From Variovorax saccharolyticus (lineage in GTDB: Bacteria; Pseudomonadota; Gammaproteobacteria; Burkholderiales; Burkholderiaceae_C), in the NCBI RefSeq assembly GCF_030316765.1, contig NZ_JASZYT010000011.1:186001-250000 (forward strand): 64,000 nt of DNA. The letters run 5' to 3'. The translations under genes and the position numbers were made by a program. Under the pieces are notes generated by a model. The model worked only from the letters and a program-made list of their open reading frames with translations. It had not been told where the DNA came from and searched no databases. Positions 47,554 through 58,730 of this stretch are shown here, piece by piece (positions within the stretch are counted from its first letter, which is position 1; every line of letters starts with the position of its first letter).

Positions 47554-48798
47554 ATGACTCATTCCGAACTCCCCTCCGCCGACGGTGTCTGGGAACACCT
47601 GCGCATCGCTCCCGGTGCCTTGGCCGACGATCGCGCGATCGATGCCGATGCGGCGATCGTCGTGGCCGATGGAAGGATTGCATGGATCGGCGCCGGCGTT
47701 GCCTTGCCGGGCGACTTCGCCGGGCTGCCGCGCTTCGACGGCGCGGATGCGCTCGCGACGCCGGGCCTCGTCGATTGCCACACGCACCTGGTCTACGGCG
47801 GCCAGCGCGCCAACGAGTTCGCGATGCGGCTGGCCGGCGCGACCTATGAAGAAGTCGCGAAAGCGGGCGGCGGCATCGTCTCGTCGGTGCGCGCCACGCG
47901 CGATGCGGACGAAGACACGCTCTACGCGCAAGCCGCTCGGCGCCTCGAACAGCTGCTGGCCGACGGCGTGTGCGCCATCGAGATCAAGTCCGGCTACGGC
48001 CTCGCGCTCGAACACGAGCGCAAGCAGTTGCGCGTGGCGCGGCGGCTGGGCGAGACGCATGGCGTCACGGTGCGCACCACCTTCCTCGGCGCGCACGCCC
48101 TGCCGCCCGAATACGCGGGCCGCAGCGGCGACTACATCGACCTCGTCTGCAACGAGATGCTGCCCGCGCTGGCCGCCGAAAGGCTGGTCGATGCGGTCGA
48201 CGTGTTCTGCGAGCGCATCGCCTTCTCGCTGGCCGAGACCGAGCGCGTGTTCCAGGCCGCCGGGGCCCTCGGCCTGCCGGTGAAGCTCCACGCCGAGCAA
48301 CTCTCGGACATGGGCGGCGCGGCGCTGGCGGCGCGCTACGGTGCGCTGTCCTGCGATCACATCGAGCACCTCTCGGCCGAAGGCATCGCCGCGATGCGCG
48401 AGGCCGGCACGGTGGCGGTGCTGCTGCCCGGCGCCTACTACACGCTGCGCGACACGCACCTGCCGCCGATCGAGGCGCTGCGCGCGGCGGGCGTGCCGAT
48501 GGCCGTGTCCACCGACCACAACCCCGGCACCTCGCCCGCGCTGAGCCTGCTGCTGATGGTCAACATGGCCTGCACGCTGTTCCGCCTGACGGTGCCCGAG
48601 GCGCTGGCCGGCGTGACCCGCCATGCCGCACGTGCGCTGGACCTGCAGGACACGCACGGCACGCTGGCCGTCGGCCGGCCCGCTGACTTCGTGCTGTGGC
48701 AGCTTCGCGAGAGCGCCGAGCTGGCGTACTGGTTTGGCCAGCGGCCGGCGCGCACCATCGTCCGGCAGGGGCGCATCGCATCCATGTCCCAACCCTGA
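47554..48798 (+). CDS. hutI: imidazolonepropionase
   Basis: 414 residues. Amidohydrolase metal motif VDCHTHLVYGG near residue 76, with EIKSGYGL, KLHAEQLSDMGG and STDHNPGTSP further on. It opens the imidazolone ring to give N-formimino-L-glutamate (EC 3.5.2.7). Start at the ATG at 47554, five bases after hutD. Confidence 0.97.
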   Translation: MTHSELPSADGVWEHLRIAPGALADDRAIDADAAIVVADGRIAWIGAGVALPGDFAGLPRFDGADALATPGLVDCHTHLVYGGQRANEFAMRLAGATYEEVAKAGGGIVSSVRATRDADEDTLYAQAARRLEQLLADGVCAIEIKSGYGLALEHERKQLRVARRLGETHGVTVRTTFLGAHALPPEYAGRSGDYIDLVCNEMLPALAAERLVDAVDVFCERIAFSLAETERVFQAAGALGLPVKLHAEQLSDMGGAALAARYGALSCDHIEHLSAEGIAAMREAGTVAVLLPGAYYTLRDTHLPPIEALRAAGVPMAVSTDHNPGTSPALSLLLMVNMACTLFRLTVPEALAGVTRHAARALDLQDTHGTLAVGRPADFVLWQLRESAELAYWFGQRPARTIVRQGRIASMSQP

Positions 48799-48810
48799 GC
48801 CGTGCGAACC

Positions 48811-50211
48811 ATGCCATTGCCCGATACCCGTCAATCCCTTTTCGCTGCCGATGCCTTGCTGCCCGCAGGCTGGGCCCGCAACGTGCTGCTCGAGTGGAAT
48901 GCTGCGGGCCAGCTGACCGCGGTGACGCCCGACAGCCAGCCAGCCGGCGACACGCCGCGCGCCGCCGGGCCCGTGCTGCCCGGCATGCCCAACCTGCATT
49001 CGCACGCCTTCCAGCGCGCCTTCGGCGGCCTGACCGAATTCCGCGGCGCGGCGCAGGACAGCTTCTGGAGCTGGCGCACGCTCATGTACCGCTTCGCCGC
49101 GAAGATCTCGCCCGAGCAGCTCGAAGCGATCGCGACCTGGCTCTACATCGAGATGCTCGAAGCCGGCTACACCTCGGTGTGCGAGTTCCACTACCTCCAC
49201 CACGACGCCGACGGAACGCCCTATGCGGACGACGCGACGCTGGCGCTGGCCCTGCTGCGCGCCGCGCGGCGTGCCGGCATCGGCATCACGCTGCTGCCGG
49301 TGCTCTACCAGAGCAGCGGCTTCGGCGCGCTGCCGCCCGGCGAGGGCCAGCGGCGCTTCATCCGGTCGACCGATTCGATGCTGCGCCTGCTGGAGCGGCT
49401 GCATCCCTTGTGCAAGGCGCAGGGCGCGCGGCTCGGCCTGGCGCCGCATTCGCTGCGCGCGGTTCCGCCCGAGGGGCTGCGCGATGCGCTCGCGGGCCTG
49501 GACGCGATCGACGCGAGCGCGCCGATCCACATCCACATCGCCGAACAGACGGCCGAGGTCGATGCCTGTCTTGCATGGAGCGGCCAGCGCCCGGTCGCGT
49601 GGCTGCTCGACCATGCGGCGGTCGATGGGCGCTGGTGCCTGGTGCATGCCACGCACATGGATGCGGACGAATACCGGCGCGCCGCGGCCAGCGGCGCCAT
49701 CGCCGGCCTGTGCCCGACGACCGAAGCCAACCTGGGCGACGGCATCTTCGATTTCAATGCCTGGCGCGCGGCAGGGGGCCGCTGGGGCATCGGCTCCGAC
49801 AGCCATGCCTGCGTCAACGCGGCCGAGGAACTGCTGATGCTGGAGTACGGCCAGCGCCTGGTGACGCGGCAGCGCAACGTGGGGGCCGATGCGGCGCATC
49901 GCGAGGTCGCAACCGCGCTCATGCTGGGCGCGGTCGAGGGCGGCGCACGGGCCGCAGGCCGCACCATCGCCGGCCTCGCCGCAGGCCAGCAAGCCGATTT
50001 CGTCGTGCTCGATGCGGCGCACCTGGCGCTGCAGGGCCTGGCAGCGCCGGAGATGCTTTCGTCGCACGTGTTCGCGAGTCATCGCACTTCCGCCATCGAT
50101 GGCGCATGGGTCGCGGGCCAGCCGCGCATCGCCGCTGCCCGCCACGCTTTGCACGACGAGGCCGCGGCCGCTTTCGTGGCGGCGCGCAGCCAACTTCTAT
50201 CCAAGGATTGA
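48811..50211 (+). CDS. hutF: formimidoylglutamate deiminase
   Basis: 466 residues from the ATG at 48811; a GTG at 48802 is also possible. Amidohydrolase motif MPNLHSHAFQRAF at about residue 60, with FHYLHHD, IHIHIAEQ, LVHATHMD and GIGSDSHACVN. It removes the imino group of formiminoglutamate as ammonia to give N-formylglutamate (EC 3.5.3.13). Having hutF with hutG defines the five-step pathway rather than the direct HutG hydrolase route. Confidence 0.96.
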   Translation: MPLPDTRQSLFAADALLPAGWARNVLLEWNAAGQLTAVTPDSQPAGDTPRAAGPVLPGMPNLHSHAFQRAFGGLTEFRGAAQDSFWSWRTLMYRFAAKISPEQLEAIATWLYIEMLEAGYTSVCEFHYLHHDADGTPYADDATLALALLRAARRAGIGITLLPVLYQSSGFGALPPGEGQRRFIRSTDSMLRLLERLHPLCKAQGARLGLAPHSLRAVPPEGLRDALAGLDAIDASAPIHIHIAEQTAEVDACLAWSGQRPVAWLLDHAAVDGRWCLVHATHMDADEYRRAAASGAIAGLCPTTEANLGDGIFDFNAWRAAGGRWGIGSDSHACVNAAEELLMLEYGQRLVTRQRNVGADAAHREVATALMLGAVEGGARAAGRTIAGLAAGQQADFVVLDAAHLALQGLAAPEMLSSHVFASHRTSAIDGAWVAGQPRIAAARHALHDEAAAAFVAARSQLLSKD

Positions 50212-50216
50212 GCCCC

Positions 50217-51035
50217 ATGTCTTTCACGACCACCGAGCCTCCCTTCCGTTTTCGCCGCGGCACGCGCCCCTTGCTGATCTCGATGCCGCACGTCGGCACC
50301 CATGTGCCGCCGCAGCTCGCGGCACGCCTGAGCGACGAGGCGCGTCATGTGCCCGACACCGACTGGCATCTGGAGCGGCTCTACGATTTCGCCGATGAAC
50401 TCGGCGCCTCGGTGCTGGTCGCGACGCATTCGCGCTACGTGGTCGACCTCAACCGTCCGCCCGATGGCGCGAGCCTCTATCCGGGGCAGAGCGTCACCGG
50501 CCTGTGCCCGGTCGACAGCTTCGACGACACGCCGCTCTATCCCGCCGGCGATGTGCCCGACGATGCCGAGATCGCTGCGCGCCGCGAGGCGATCTGGCAG
50601 CCCTACCACCGGCAGCTGGCCGACGAACTCGCGCGCATCAAGGCGCAGCACGGCATCGCCGCGCTGTGGGACGCGCATTCGATCCGCTCCGTGCTGCCGC
50701 GCTTCTTCGAAGGCCGGCTCACCGACCTCAACCTGGGCACGGCCCAGGGCGCCAGTTGCGATCCGGCGCTGGCGCAGGCGCTGCTGGGCGTTGCCAGAGA
50801 GGCGACCGGCTTCACGAGCGTGCTCAACGGCCGCTTCACCGGCGGCTACATCACGCGCCACCACGGACAGCCCGCGCAGGGCGTGCATGCCGTGCAGCTC
50901 GAAATGACGCAGTGCAGCTACATGCAGGAGGCCTTGCCCTTCGACTACCTGCCCGAGGTGGCGGCGCGGGTGCAGCCGCATGTGCGGCGCATGCTCGCGA
51001 CTGTGCTCGACTTCGTCGAATCGCGCCGCGGCTGA
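50217..51035 (+). CDS. hutG: N-formylglutamate deformylase
   Basis: 272 residues, six bases after hutF. Conserved segments: LLISMPHVGTHVP, DTDWHLERLYDF, YVVDLNRPPDGASLYPGQ and DAHSIRSVLPRFFEG. It hydrolyses N-formyl-L-glutamate to glutamate and formate (EC 3.5.1.68), the last step of the pathway. Confidence 0.96.
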   Translation: MSFTTTEPPFRFRRGTRPLLISMPHVGTHVPPQLAARLSDEARHVPDTDWHLERLYDFADELGASVLVATHSRYVVDLNRPPDGASLYPGQSVTGLCPVDSFDDTPLYPAGDVPDDAEIAARREAIWQPYHRQLADELARIKAQHGIAALWDAHSIRSVLPRFFEGRLTDLNLGTAQGASCDPALAQALLGVAREATGFTSVLNGRFTGGYITRHHGQPAQGVHAVQLEMTQCSYMQEALPFDYLPEVAARVQPHVRRMLATVLDFVESRRG

Positions 51036-51073
51036 GCGGCATCATCCATCTCTTCCGGGAAGGCTTTCGGTCC

Positions 51074-52204
51074 ATGAACGCAGCCGCCATCCGCGAACTC
51101 GTGCGCCCCGAGGTGCCCGCGCTTGCGCCCTACAACGCGGGCCTGTCGTCGCAGGCCGTGCGCTCGCGCTACGGCGTCGAGCAGATCGCGCGTCTCGCGA
51201 GCAACGAGAACCCCTTCGGCGCCAGCCCCGCGGTTGCGCAGGCGCTGGCGGGCCTGGCCTTGCGCGTGGGCACCTACCCGGATGCGAACTGCACCGCGCT
51301 GCGGGCTGCCATTGCCGAGCGCACTGGCGCGAGCGCAGAGCAGGTCGTGATCGGCAATGGCTCCGAGTCCATCCTCCAGATGCTCTGCCAGGCCTTTCTC
51401 TCGCCCGGCGACCGCGTGCTCACGCAGCGGCCCGCCTTCGGGCTGCACGAGATCTATCCGCGGATGATGGGCGCCCAGGTCGAGCTGCTGGCACTCACGC
51501 CGGCGCTCGAATTCGACCTTGGTGCCTGGTGCGAAGCGCTGGCGCGCGGGCCGAAGATCGCGATGCTCGCCAATCCGTCGAATCCGGTGGGCTGCATGTT
51601 CGAGCGCCAAGGCTTCGCGCGGCTGCTCGAGGCCACGCCGGCCGGGACCTTGCTGGTGATCGACGAGGCCTACTACGAGTACGCGCAGCGCGCCCGCGGC
51701 TTCCCCGATGCCCTGGCCGCACTGCGCGCGCAGCAGCGTCCCTGGATCGTGCTGCGCACCTTCTCGAAGGCCTGGGGGCTGGCTGGCCTGCGCGTCGGCT
51801 ACGGCATTGCGTCGGACGCCTCGCTGGTCCAGTGGCTGGACCGGGTGCGCACGCCCTTCAACGTCAACGAGGCCGCGCAGGCGGCCGCGCTGGCCGCCTG
51901 GGGCGACGAGGCCTTCATGGCCCAGACCGTCGCGCAGACCGTGACGCAGCGCGAGTGGCTGGTGCAGCAGTTGCGCGCGTTGGCGCTGCCGGGGCTGCGC
52001 ATCGCGCCATCGGCGGCCAATTTCCTGTTCATCGACCTGGCGCGGCCGAACGGTCCGGTCAATGAGGCGCTGCTGGCGCGCGGCATCATCGTCAAGCCCT
52101 GGAAGGAGGCCGGTTTCGAGAGCTTCATCCGCGTGTCGATCGGCACCGCCGAGGACAACGCGCGCTTCCTGGGTGCGCTGGGCGAGATCCTCGGCGGCCA
52201 CTGA
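51074..52204 (+). CDS. hisC: histidinol-phosphate aminotransferase-like, class I/II PLP enzyme
   Basis: 376 residues. The PLP lysine is in RTFSKAWGLAGLRVGYG (about residue 226), with SNENPFG at the N-terminus and NPSNPVG and IDEAYYEYA as the cofactor site. Closest to HisC, which transfers an amino group between histidinol phosphate and 2-oxoglutarate. Its place 38 bases after hutG suggests a second copy that might instead act on histidine, imidazole pyruvate or aromatic amino acids. The role is inferred; the family is clear. Confidence 0.88.
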   Translation: MNAAAIRELVRPEVPALAPYNAGLSSQAVRSRYGVEQIARLASNENPFGASPAVAQALAGLALRVGTYPDANCTALRAAIAERTGASAEQVVIGNGSESILQMLCQAFLSPGDRVLTQRPAFGLHEIYPRMMGAQVELLALTPALEFDLGAWCEALARGPKIAMLANPSNPVGCMFERQGFARLLEATPAGTLLVIDEAYYEYAQRARGFPDALAALRAQQRPWIVLRTFSKAWGLAGLRVGYGIASDASLVQWLDRVRTPFNVNEAAQAAALAAWGDEAFMAQTVAQTVTQREWLVQQLRALALPGLRIAPSAANFLFIDLARPNGPVNEALLARGIIVKPWKEAGFESFIRVSIGTAEDNARFLGALGEILGGH

Positions 52205-52267
52205 AAGTCGGCGCGGCGACAAGACCCGCCGCCGCCGAGGGCCCGCGCCGCTTTCTACAATCGGCGC

Positions 52268-53314
52268 ATGAAGCCCGTCGTCTACACCCGCGCCCAGCAA
52301 CTTCCCGCCATCCTGGCGCAACGCATCGCCATCCTCGATGGCGCCATGGGCACGATGATCCAGCGCTTCAGGCTGAGCGAGGAACAGTACCGCGGCGAGC
52401 GCTTCAAGGACTTCCCGCGCGACGTCAAGGGCAACAACGAACTGCTCTCGCTGACCCGGCCCGATGTCATCCGCGACATCCACGAGGGCTATCTCGCAGC
52501 CGGCGCCGACCTGGTCGAGACCAACACCTTCGGCGCCACCCGGATCGCGCAGGAGGACTACAAGATGGCCGACCTGGCGCGCGAGATGAACCTCGAATCG
52601 GCCCGGATCGCGCGGGCCGCCTGCGACAAGTTCAGCACGCCCGACAAGCCCCGCTTCGTGGCCGGCGCGCTCGGCCCGACGCCCAAGACCGCCAGCATCA
52701 GCCCCGACGTCAACGACCCCGGCGCGCGCAACGTGAGCTTCGAGGAATTGCGCGCCTCGTACTACGAGCAGGTCGAGGCGCTGGTCGAAGGCGGGGCCGA
52801 CGTGCTGCTGGTCGAGACCATCTTCGACACGCTGAACGCCAAGGCCGCGCTGTTCGCGGTCGACGAGTACTTCGAGGCCAGCGGCGAGCGGCTGCCGCTG
52901 ATCATCAGCGGCACCGTGACCGACGCCTCGGGCCGCATCCTGAGCGGCCAGACCGTGACCGCCTTCTGGCACAGCGTGCGCCACGCGCGGCCGCTGGCCA
53001 TCGGCCTGAATTGCGCGCTGGGCGCCGCGCTGATGCGGCCCTACATCCAGGAACTGGCGCGCGTCGCCGACGACACCTTCATCAGCTGCTATCCCAACGC
53101 CGGCCTGCCCAACCCGATGAGCGAGACCGGCTTCGACGAGACGCCCGACGTCACTTCGCGCCTGCTGCACGAGTTCGCCGCCGAAGGGCTGGTCAACATC
53201 GTCGGCGGCTGCTGCGGCACGACGCCCGAGCACATCGCGGCGATCGGCCAGGCGGTCGCGCCGCTGCCCGGCCGCAGCCTGCATCGCGCCGCCTTCTACA
53301 GCGAAGCGGCCTGA
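52268..53314 (+). CDS. metH: methionine synthase, homocysteine-methyltransferase half
   Basis: 348 residues holding only the homocysteine-binding module of cobalamin-dependent MetH: ILDGAMGTMIQ at the N-terminus and the zinc cysteines in IGLNCALGAAL and VGGCCGTTPEH. The other three modules are encoded separately at 55921. Both proteins are needed to remethylate homocysteine with methyl-tetrahydrofolate. Split metH is known in several betaproteobacteria. A strong hairpin follows the stop. Confidence 0.95.
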   Translation: MKPVVYTRAQQLPAILAQRIAILDGAMGTMIQRFRLSEEQYRGERFKDFPRDVKGNNELLSLTRPDVIRDIHEGYLAAGADLVETNTFGATRIAQEDYKMADLAREMNLESARIARAACDKFSTPDKPRFVAGALGPTPKTASISPDVNDPGARNVSFEELRASYYEQVEALVEGGADVLLVETIFDTLNAKAALFAVDEYFEASGERLPLIISGTVTDASGRILSGQTVTAFWHSVRHARPLAIGLNCALGAALMRPYIQELARVADDTFISCYPNAGLPNPMSETGFDETPDVTSRLLHEFAAEGLVNIVGGCCGTTPEHIAAIGQAVAPLPGRSLHRAAFYSEAA

Positions 53315-53320
53315 TGGCCC

Positions 53321-53347
53321 CATCCCGGCGCATGTGAAGCCGGGATG
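53321..53347 (+). terminator. hairpin after the first metH gene
   Basis: Nine-base perfect stem (CATCCCGGC and GCCGGGATG) with a nine-base loop, seven bases after the stop. There is no run of T, so it may stabilise the 3' end rather than terminate by itself. Confidence 0.55.
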
Positions 53348-53469
53348 AAGAAGCTCTCCAAACGTTCCTGGCGTGCGCGAACGCGCGCGCTGAAGCGTTC
53401 TTTGCTGAAGGCGCCCGCTGATTGACAGCCCGCCGAAGGCCCCTACCCTGGACTGCAAAGGAAATCTCC

Positions 53470-54351
53470 ATGAACAACAAGGCTATGCGCTGGTGCGGCC
53501 TCGGCGCGATGGCGCTGATGCTGCCGCTGGCGGCCACGGCCCAGCAGGCATTCACCCGCGGTCCGGTCAATCTTCGCGCCGGTCCCGGCGACACCTATCC
53601 GCTGGTGGCCTCGCTGGCGCCCGGACAACCGCTGCAGGTGATGGGCTGCACCGCCGGCTACGGCTGGTGCGACGTGGTGCTGCCCGACGGCCTGCGGGGC
53701 TGGTCCTATGCGGCGAGCCTCGAGTACGCCTACCAGGAGGAAAGGGTGCCGCTCGCCACCTACGGCGCGGTGATCGGCGTGCCGCTCGTGACCTTCGCGA
53801 TCGGCAACTACTGGTCGAACTACTACCGCGACCGCCCCTGGTACGGCCAGTCGCGCTGGTGGGGTGGCCGCCCGCCGCCGCCGCCGGTGCCCGGCTGGCG
53901 CCCGCCGCCGCCGCCGGTCCCGGGCTGGCGGCCCAATCCCTGGCCGGGCTACGCGCCGCATCCGCCGGGCTTCCGGCCGCCCTCGGCGCCGGGCTTCGGA
54001 CCGCCGTCGTCTCCCGGCTTCCGGCCGCCGCCGTCACCGGGCTTCCGGCCTCCGCCGCCCCAAAACGTGCGGCCGCCGCACGGCGGCGGCCCACGGCCGC
54101 CGGATGCGCGCCCGCCCGGCCAGGGCTTCCAGACCGGCGGCAGGCCGCCGGGGCAGGGCGGCGGGCGCGGTGACGGCGGCCAGCGCGGTGGGCGCGGCGA
54201 TGGCGGACATGACCGCGGCCAGGGCGGAGGCGGCGGACACGACCGCGGCCATGGCGGCGGTGGCGGTGGCGGCCAAGGCAACCAAGGCGGTGGCCACGGC
54301 GGCGGCCATGGCGGAGGCCACGGAGGCGGGCGCGGCGGCGACCGGCACTGA
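53470..54351 (+). CDS. SH3-domain protein with Pro-rich and Gly/His-rich tail, exported
   Basis: 293 residues from the ATG at 53470 (AAAGGAAA upstream). Signal peptide ending at ATAQQ. A bacterial SH3 domain covers about residues 26-85 (VNLRAGPGDTYPLVASL, GWCDVVLPDGLRGW). A short hydrophobic stretch follows (VIGVPLVTFAIGNYW), then 60 residues of repeated PGxRPPP units and about 70 residues of GGGHD/GGHG repeats. Likely a periplasmic or wall-associated protein; the tail could bind metal through His. Repeat length may vary between strains. Confidence 0.8.
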   Translation: MNNKAMRWCGLGAMALMLPLAATAQQAFTRGPVNLRAGPGDTYPLVASLAPGQPLQVMGCTAGYGWCDVVLPDGLRGWSYAASLEYAYQEERVPLATYGAVIGVPLVTFAIGNYWSNYYRDRPWYGQSRWWGGRPPPPPVPGWRPPPPPVPGWRPNPWPGYAPHPPGFRPPSAPGFGPPSSPGFRPPPSPGFRPPPPQNVRPPHGGGPRPPDARPPGQGFQTGGRPPGQGGGRGDGGQRGGRGDGGHDRGQGGGGGHDRGHGGGGGGGQGNQGGGHGGGHGGGHGGGRGGDRH

Positions 54352-54370
54352 GCGCCGCCTCCGCGCCAGG

Positions 54371-55258
54371 TCACTCCTTCTTGCGGGCGATCAGCGCCAC
54401 GAAGCGCTGGGCGCCCAGGCCCAGCGGCCGCTCGCGCGACCACACCACGTCGACCCACAGGTCCAGCCCGTTCGACAGGTTCTCGAACGGGATCTCGACC
54501 AGCGCGCCGGTCGCCACGTGCGGCCGCGCGAAGTTGCGCGGCAGCCAGCCCCAGCCCAGGCCGGCGGTGATCAGGCTCAGCGCGGCCAGCGCGTTGTCGG
54601 TCCGCCAGACGTGCCGCGCGAAGACGAAGCGCGGGTCGCTGGTGGCGAGGTCGCGCCCGGCGACCACGATCTGCCGCGTGGTCGTCAGGTGCTCTTCGCG
54701 CAGCCGTCCGCCGGCCGCGGCCAGCACCGGATGGTCGGGCGCCATCACGGCCACCATGGTGTCGCTGGCCACCTCCTGGAAACCCTCCCGCCCGTCCAGG
54801 CTCGGGCGCTCGAAGACCAGCGCCAGGTGGGCCCGGCCGCTGTGCAGCAGCGCCAGCGCGTCGGCCTGCGGCGCGGCCAGCACCTCGACCTCCAGCAGCG
54901 GGTACTCGGCCGCCAGGGCGGCCAGCGGGCCGCTCCAGGGCGCGGCCAGCAATTCGGGCGCGATGGCCAGCGTCAGGCGGTTCTCCAGGCCCTGGGTCAG
55001 TGCCAGCGCCTGCACCTGAAGCTGCCTGAGCTGCGCCGCCAGCAGCCTCGCCTGCGGTTCCAGCGAACGCGCCGCGGCGGTGGGCTGCGGCTCCCGGCCG
55101 CCGCGGTCGAACAGCGAGAGGTCGAGCTCGGCCTCCAGGTTGGCGATCGCCATGCTGATGGCCGAGGGCACCCGGCCCAGGGCCCTGGCCGCCGCCGAGA
55201 AGGAGCCGTGGTCGATGACCGCGAGGAAAACAGCCACGCTGTCACTGGAAAAGCTCAT
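54371..55258 (-). CDS. LysR-family regulator of the adjacent efflux gene
   Basis: 295 residues. HTH motif SFSAAARALGRVPSAISMAI, then a LysR effector domain. It is divergent from the PACE-family efflux gene with about 100 bases between, the same layout as aceR/aceI, where the LysR protein activates the pump in response to a biocide. Role inferred from context. Confidence 0.9.
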   Translation of the reverse strand: MSFSSDSVAVFLAVIDHGSFSAAARALGRVPSAISMAIANLEAELDLSLFDRGGREPQPTAAARSLEPQARLLAAQLRQLQVQALALTQGLENRLTLAIAPELLAAPWSGPLAALAAEYPLLEVEVLAAPQADALALLHSGRAHLALVFERPSLDGREGFQEVASDTMVAVMAPDHPVLAAAGGRLREEHLTTTRQIVVAGRDLATSDPRFVFARHVWRTDNALAALSLITAGLGWGWLPRNFARPHVATGALVEIPFENLSNGLDLWVDVVWSRERPLGLGAQRFVALIARKKE

Positions 55259-55360
55259 GACGGCCTCAATCTATCAATTTTTCTGAAAGAAGATAACTTT
55301 ATATATCAGCCTGGCACACATAAAGTCCGGTTCCACGCCAACCAACACAGGATCGATTTC

Positions 55361-55798
55361 ATGCAAGGGCTCAAGCGCCGCGTCGTCTACATCAGCCTCT
55401 ACGAGGGCATCGCCATTGTGGCCGCCAGCGCGGGGCTGGCACTGATGTCGGGCCAGGGGCTCGGACATTCGGGCGTGCTGGCGGTCATCGCCTCGGTCAT
55501 CGCGGTGCTCTGGAACCTCAGCTTCAATGCCTTGTTCGAGCGCTGGGAGTCCCGCCAGGCGGTGCGCGGGCGCAGCCTGCGCCGCCGGGTCGCCCATGCG
55601 ATCGGCTTCGAAGGCGGGCTGATCGCCTTCCTGGTGCCGGTCTTCGCCTGGTGGCTCGGGGTGAGCCTCTGGGAGGCGCTGGTGATGGACCTCGGCCTGG
55701 TGGTTTTCTTCCTGGTCTACACCTTCGTATTCAATTGGGCCTTCGACGCCGTCTTCGGCTTGCCCGCATCGGCCGCCGCCGTCGCCCAGCCGGCGTAA
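55361..55798 (+). CDS. PACE-family multidrug/biocide efflux transporter
   Basis: 145 residues with four TM helices in two tandem bacterial transmembrane pair (BTP) repeats. Repeat hallmarks: RRVVYISLYEGIAIV with an acidic residue in helix 1, NLSFNALFERWE, then RVAHAIGFEGGLIAF and FNWAFDAVFG. PACE pumps such as AceI export chlorhexidine, acriflavine or short diamines using the proton gradient. It stands 122 bases before the second metH gene, with the SAH riboswitch in that gap. Confidence 0.9.
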   Translation: MQGLKRRVVYISLYEGIAIVAASAGLALMSGQGLGHSGVLAVIASVIAVLWNLSFNALFERWESRQAVRGRSLRRRVAHAIGFEGGLIAFLVPVFAWWLGVSLWEALVMDLGLVVFFLVYTFVFNWAFDAVFGLPASAAAVAQPA

Positions 55799-55807
55799 AA
55801 TCCGCGG

Positions 55808-55896
55808 CTCCCAAGGAGCGTTGCAGCGCCGCCGGCCTTCAGGCCGGCCGCGTCAGGCTTGGGCTTCCAGCCACTGGAGTGCAACGACGCTCGCCT
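55808..55896 (+). promoter_or_regulatory. S-adenosylhomocysteine (SAH) riboswitch
   Basis: Conserved elements of the class are in order: CCCAAGGAGCGTTGCAGC at about 55810-55827, CAGGCTTGGG at 55854-55863 closing the first stem (CCCAAG with CTTGGG), and GCAACGACGCTCGCC at 55881-55895, which pairs back with GAGCGTTGC to form the pseudoknot. It ends 25 bases before the second metH gene. SAH riboswitches turn on metH or ahcY when the inhibitory by-product SAH builds up. A separate promoter just upstream is implied. Confidence 0.87.
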
Positions 55897-55920
55897 GACC
55901 CCGCATCCACAGGTGAGCCC

Positions 55921-58674
<2,754 letters not shown>

Positions 58675-58730
58675 TACCAACAGGCCGTGGCCAGTAGGCG
58701 CGGCGAGCGGGAGTTCCTATTCAGAAGCTG

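Noticed and set aside
53860..54350. Pro- and Gly-rich codon repeats considered as a DNA repeat element
   Set aside because: They are in frame within one protein tail and vary at third positions, so they are coding low-complexity repeats.
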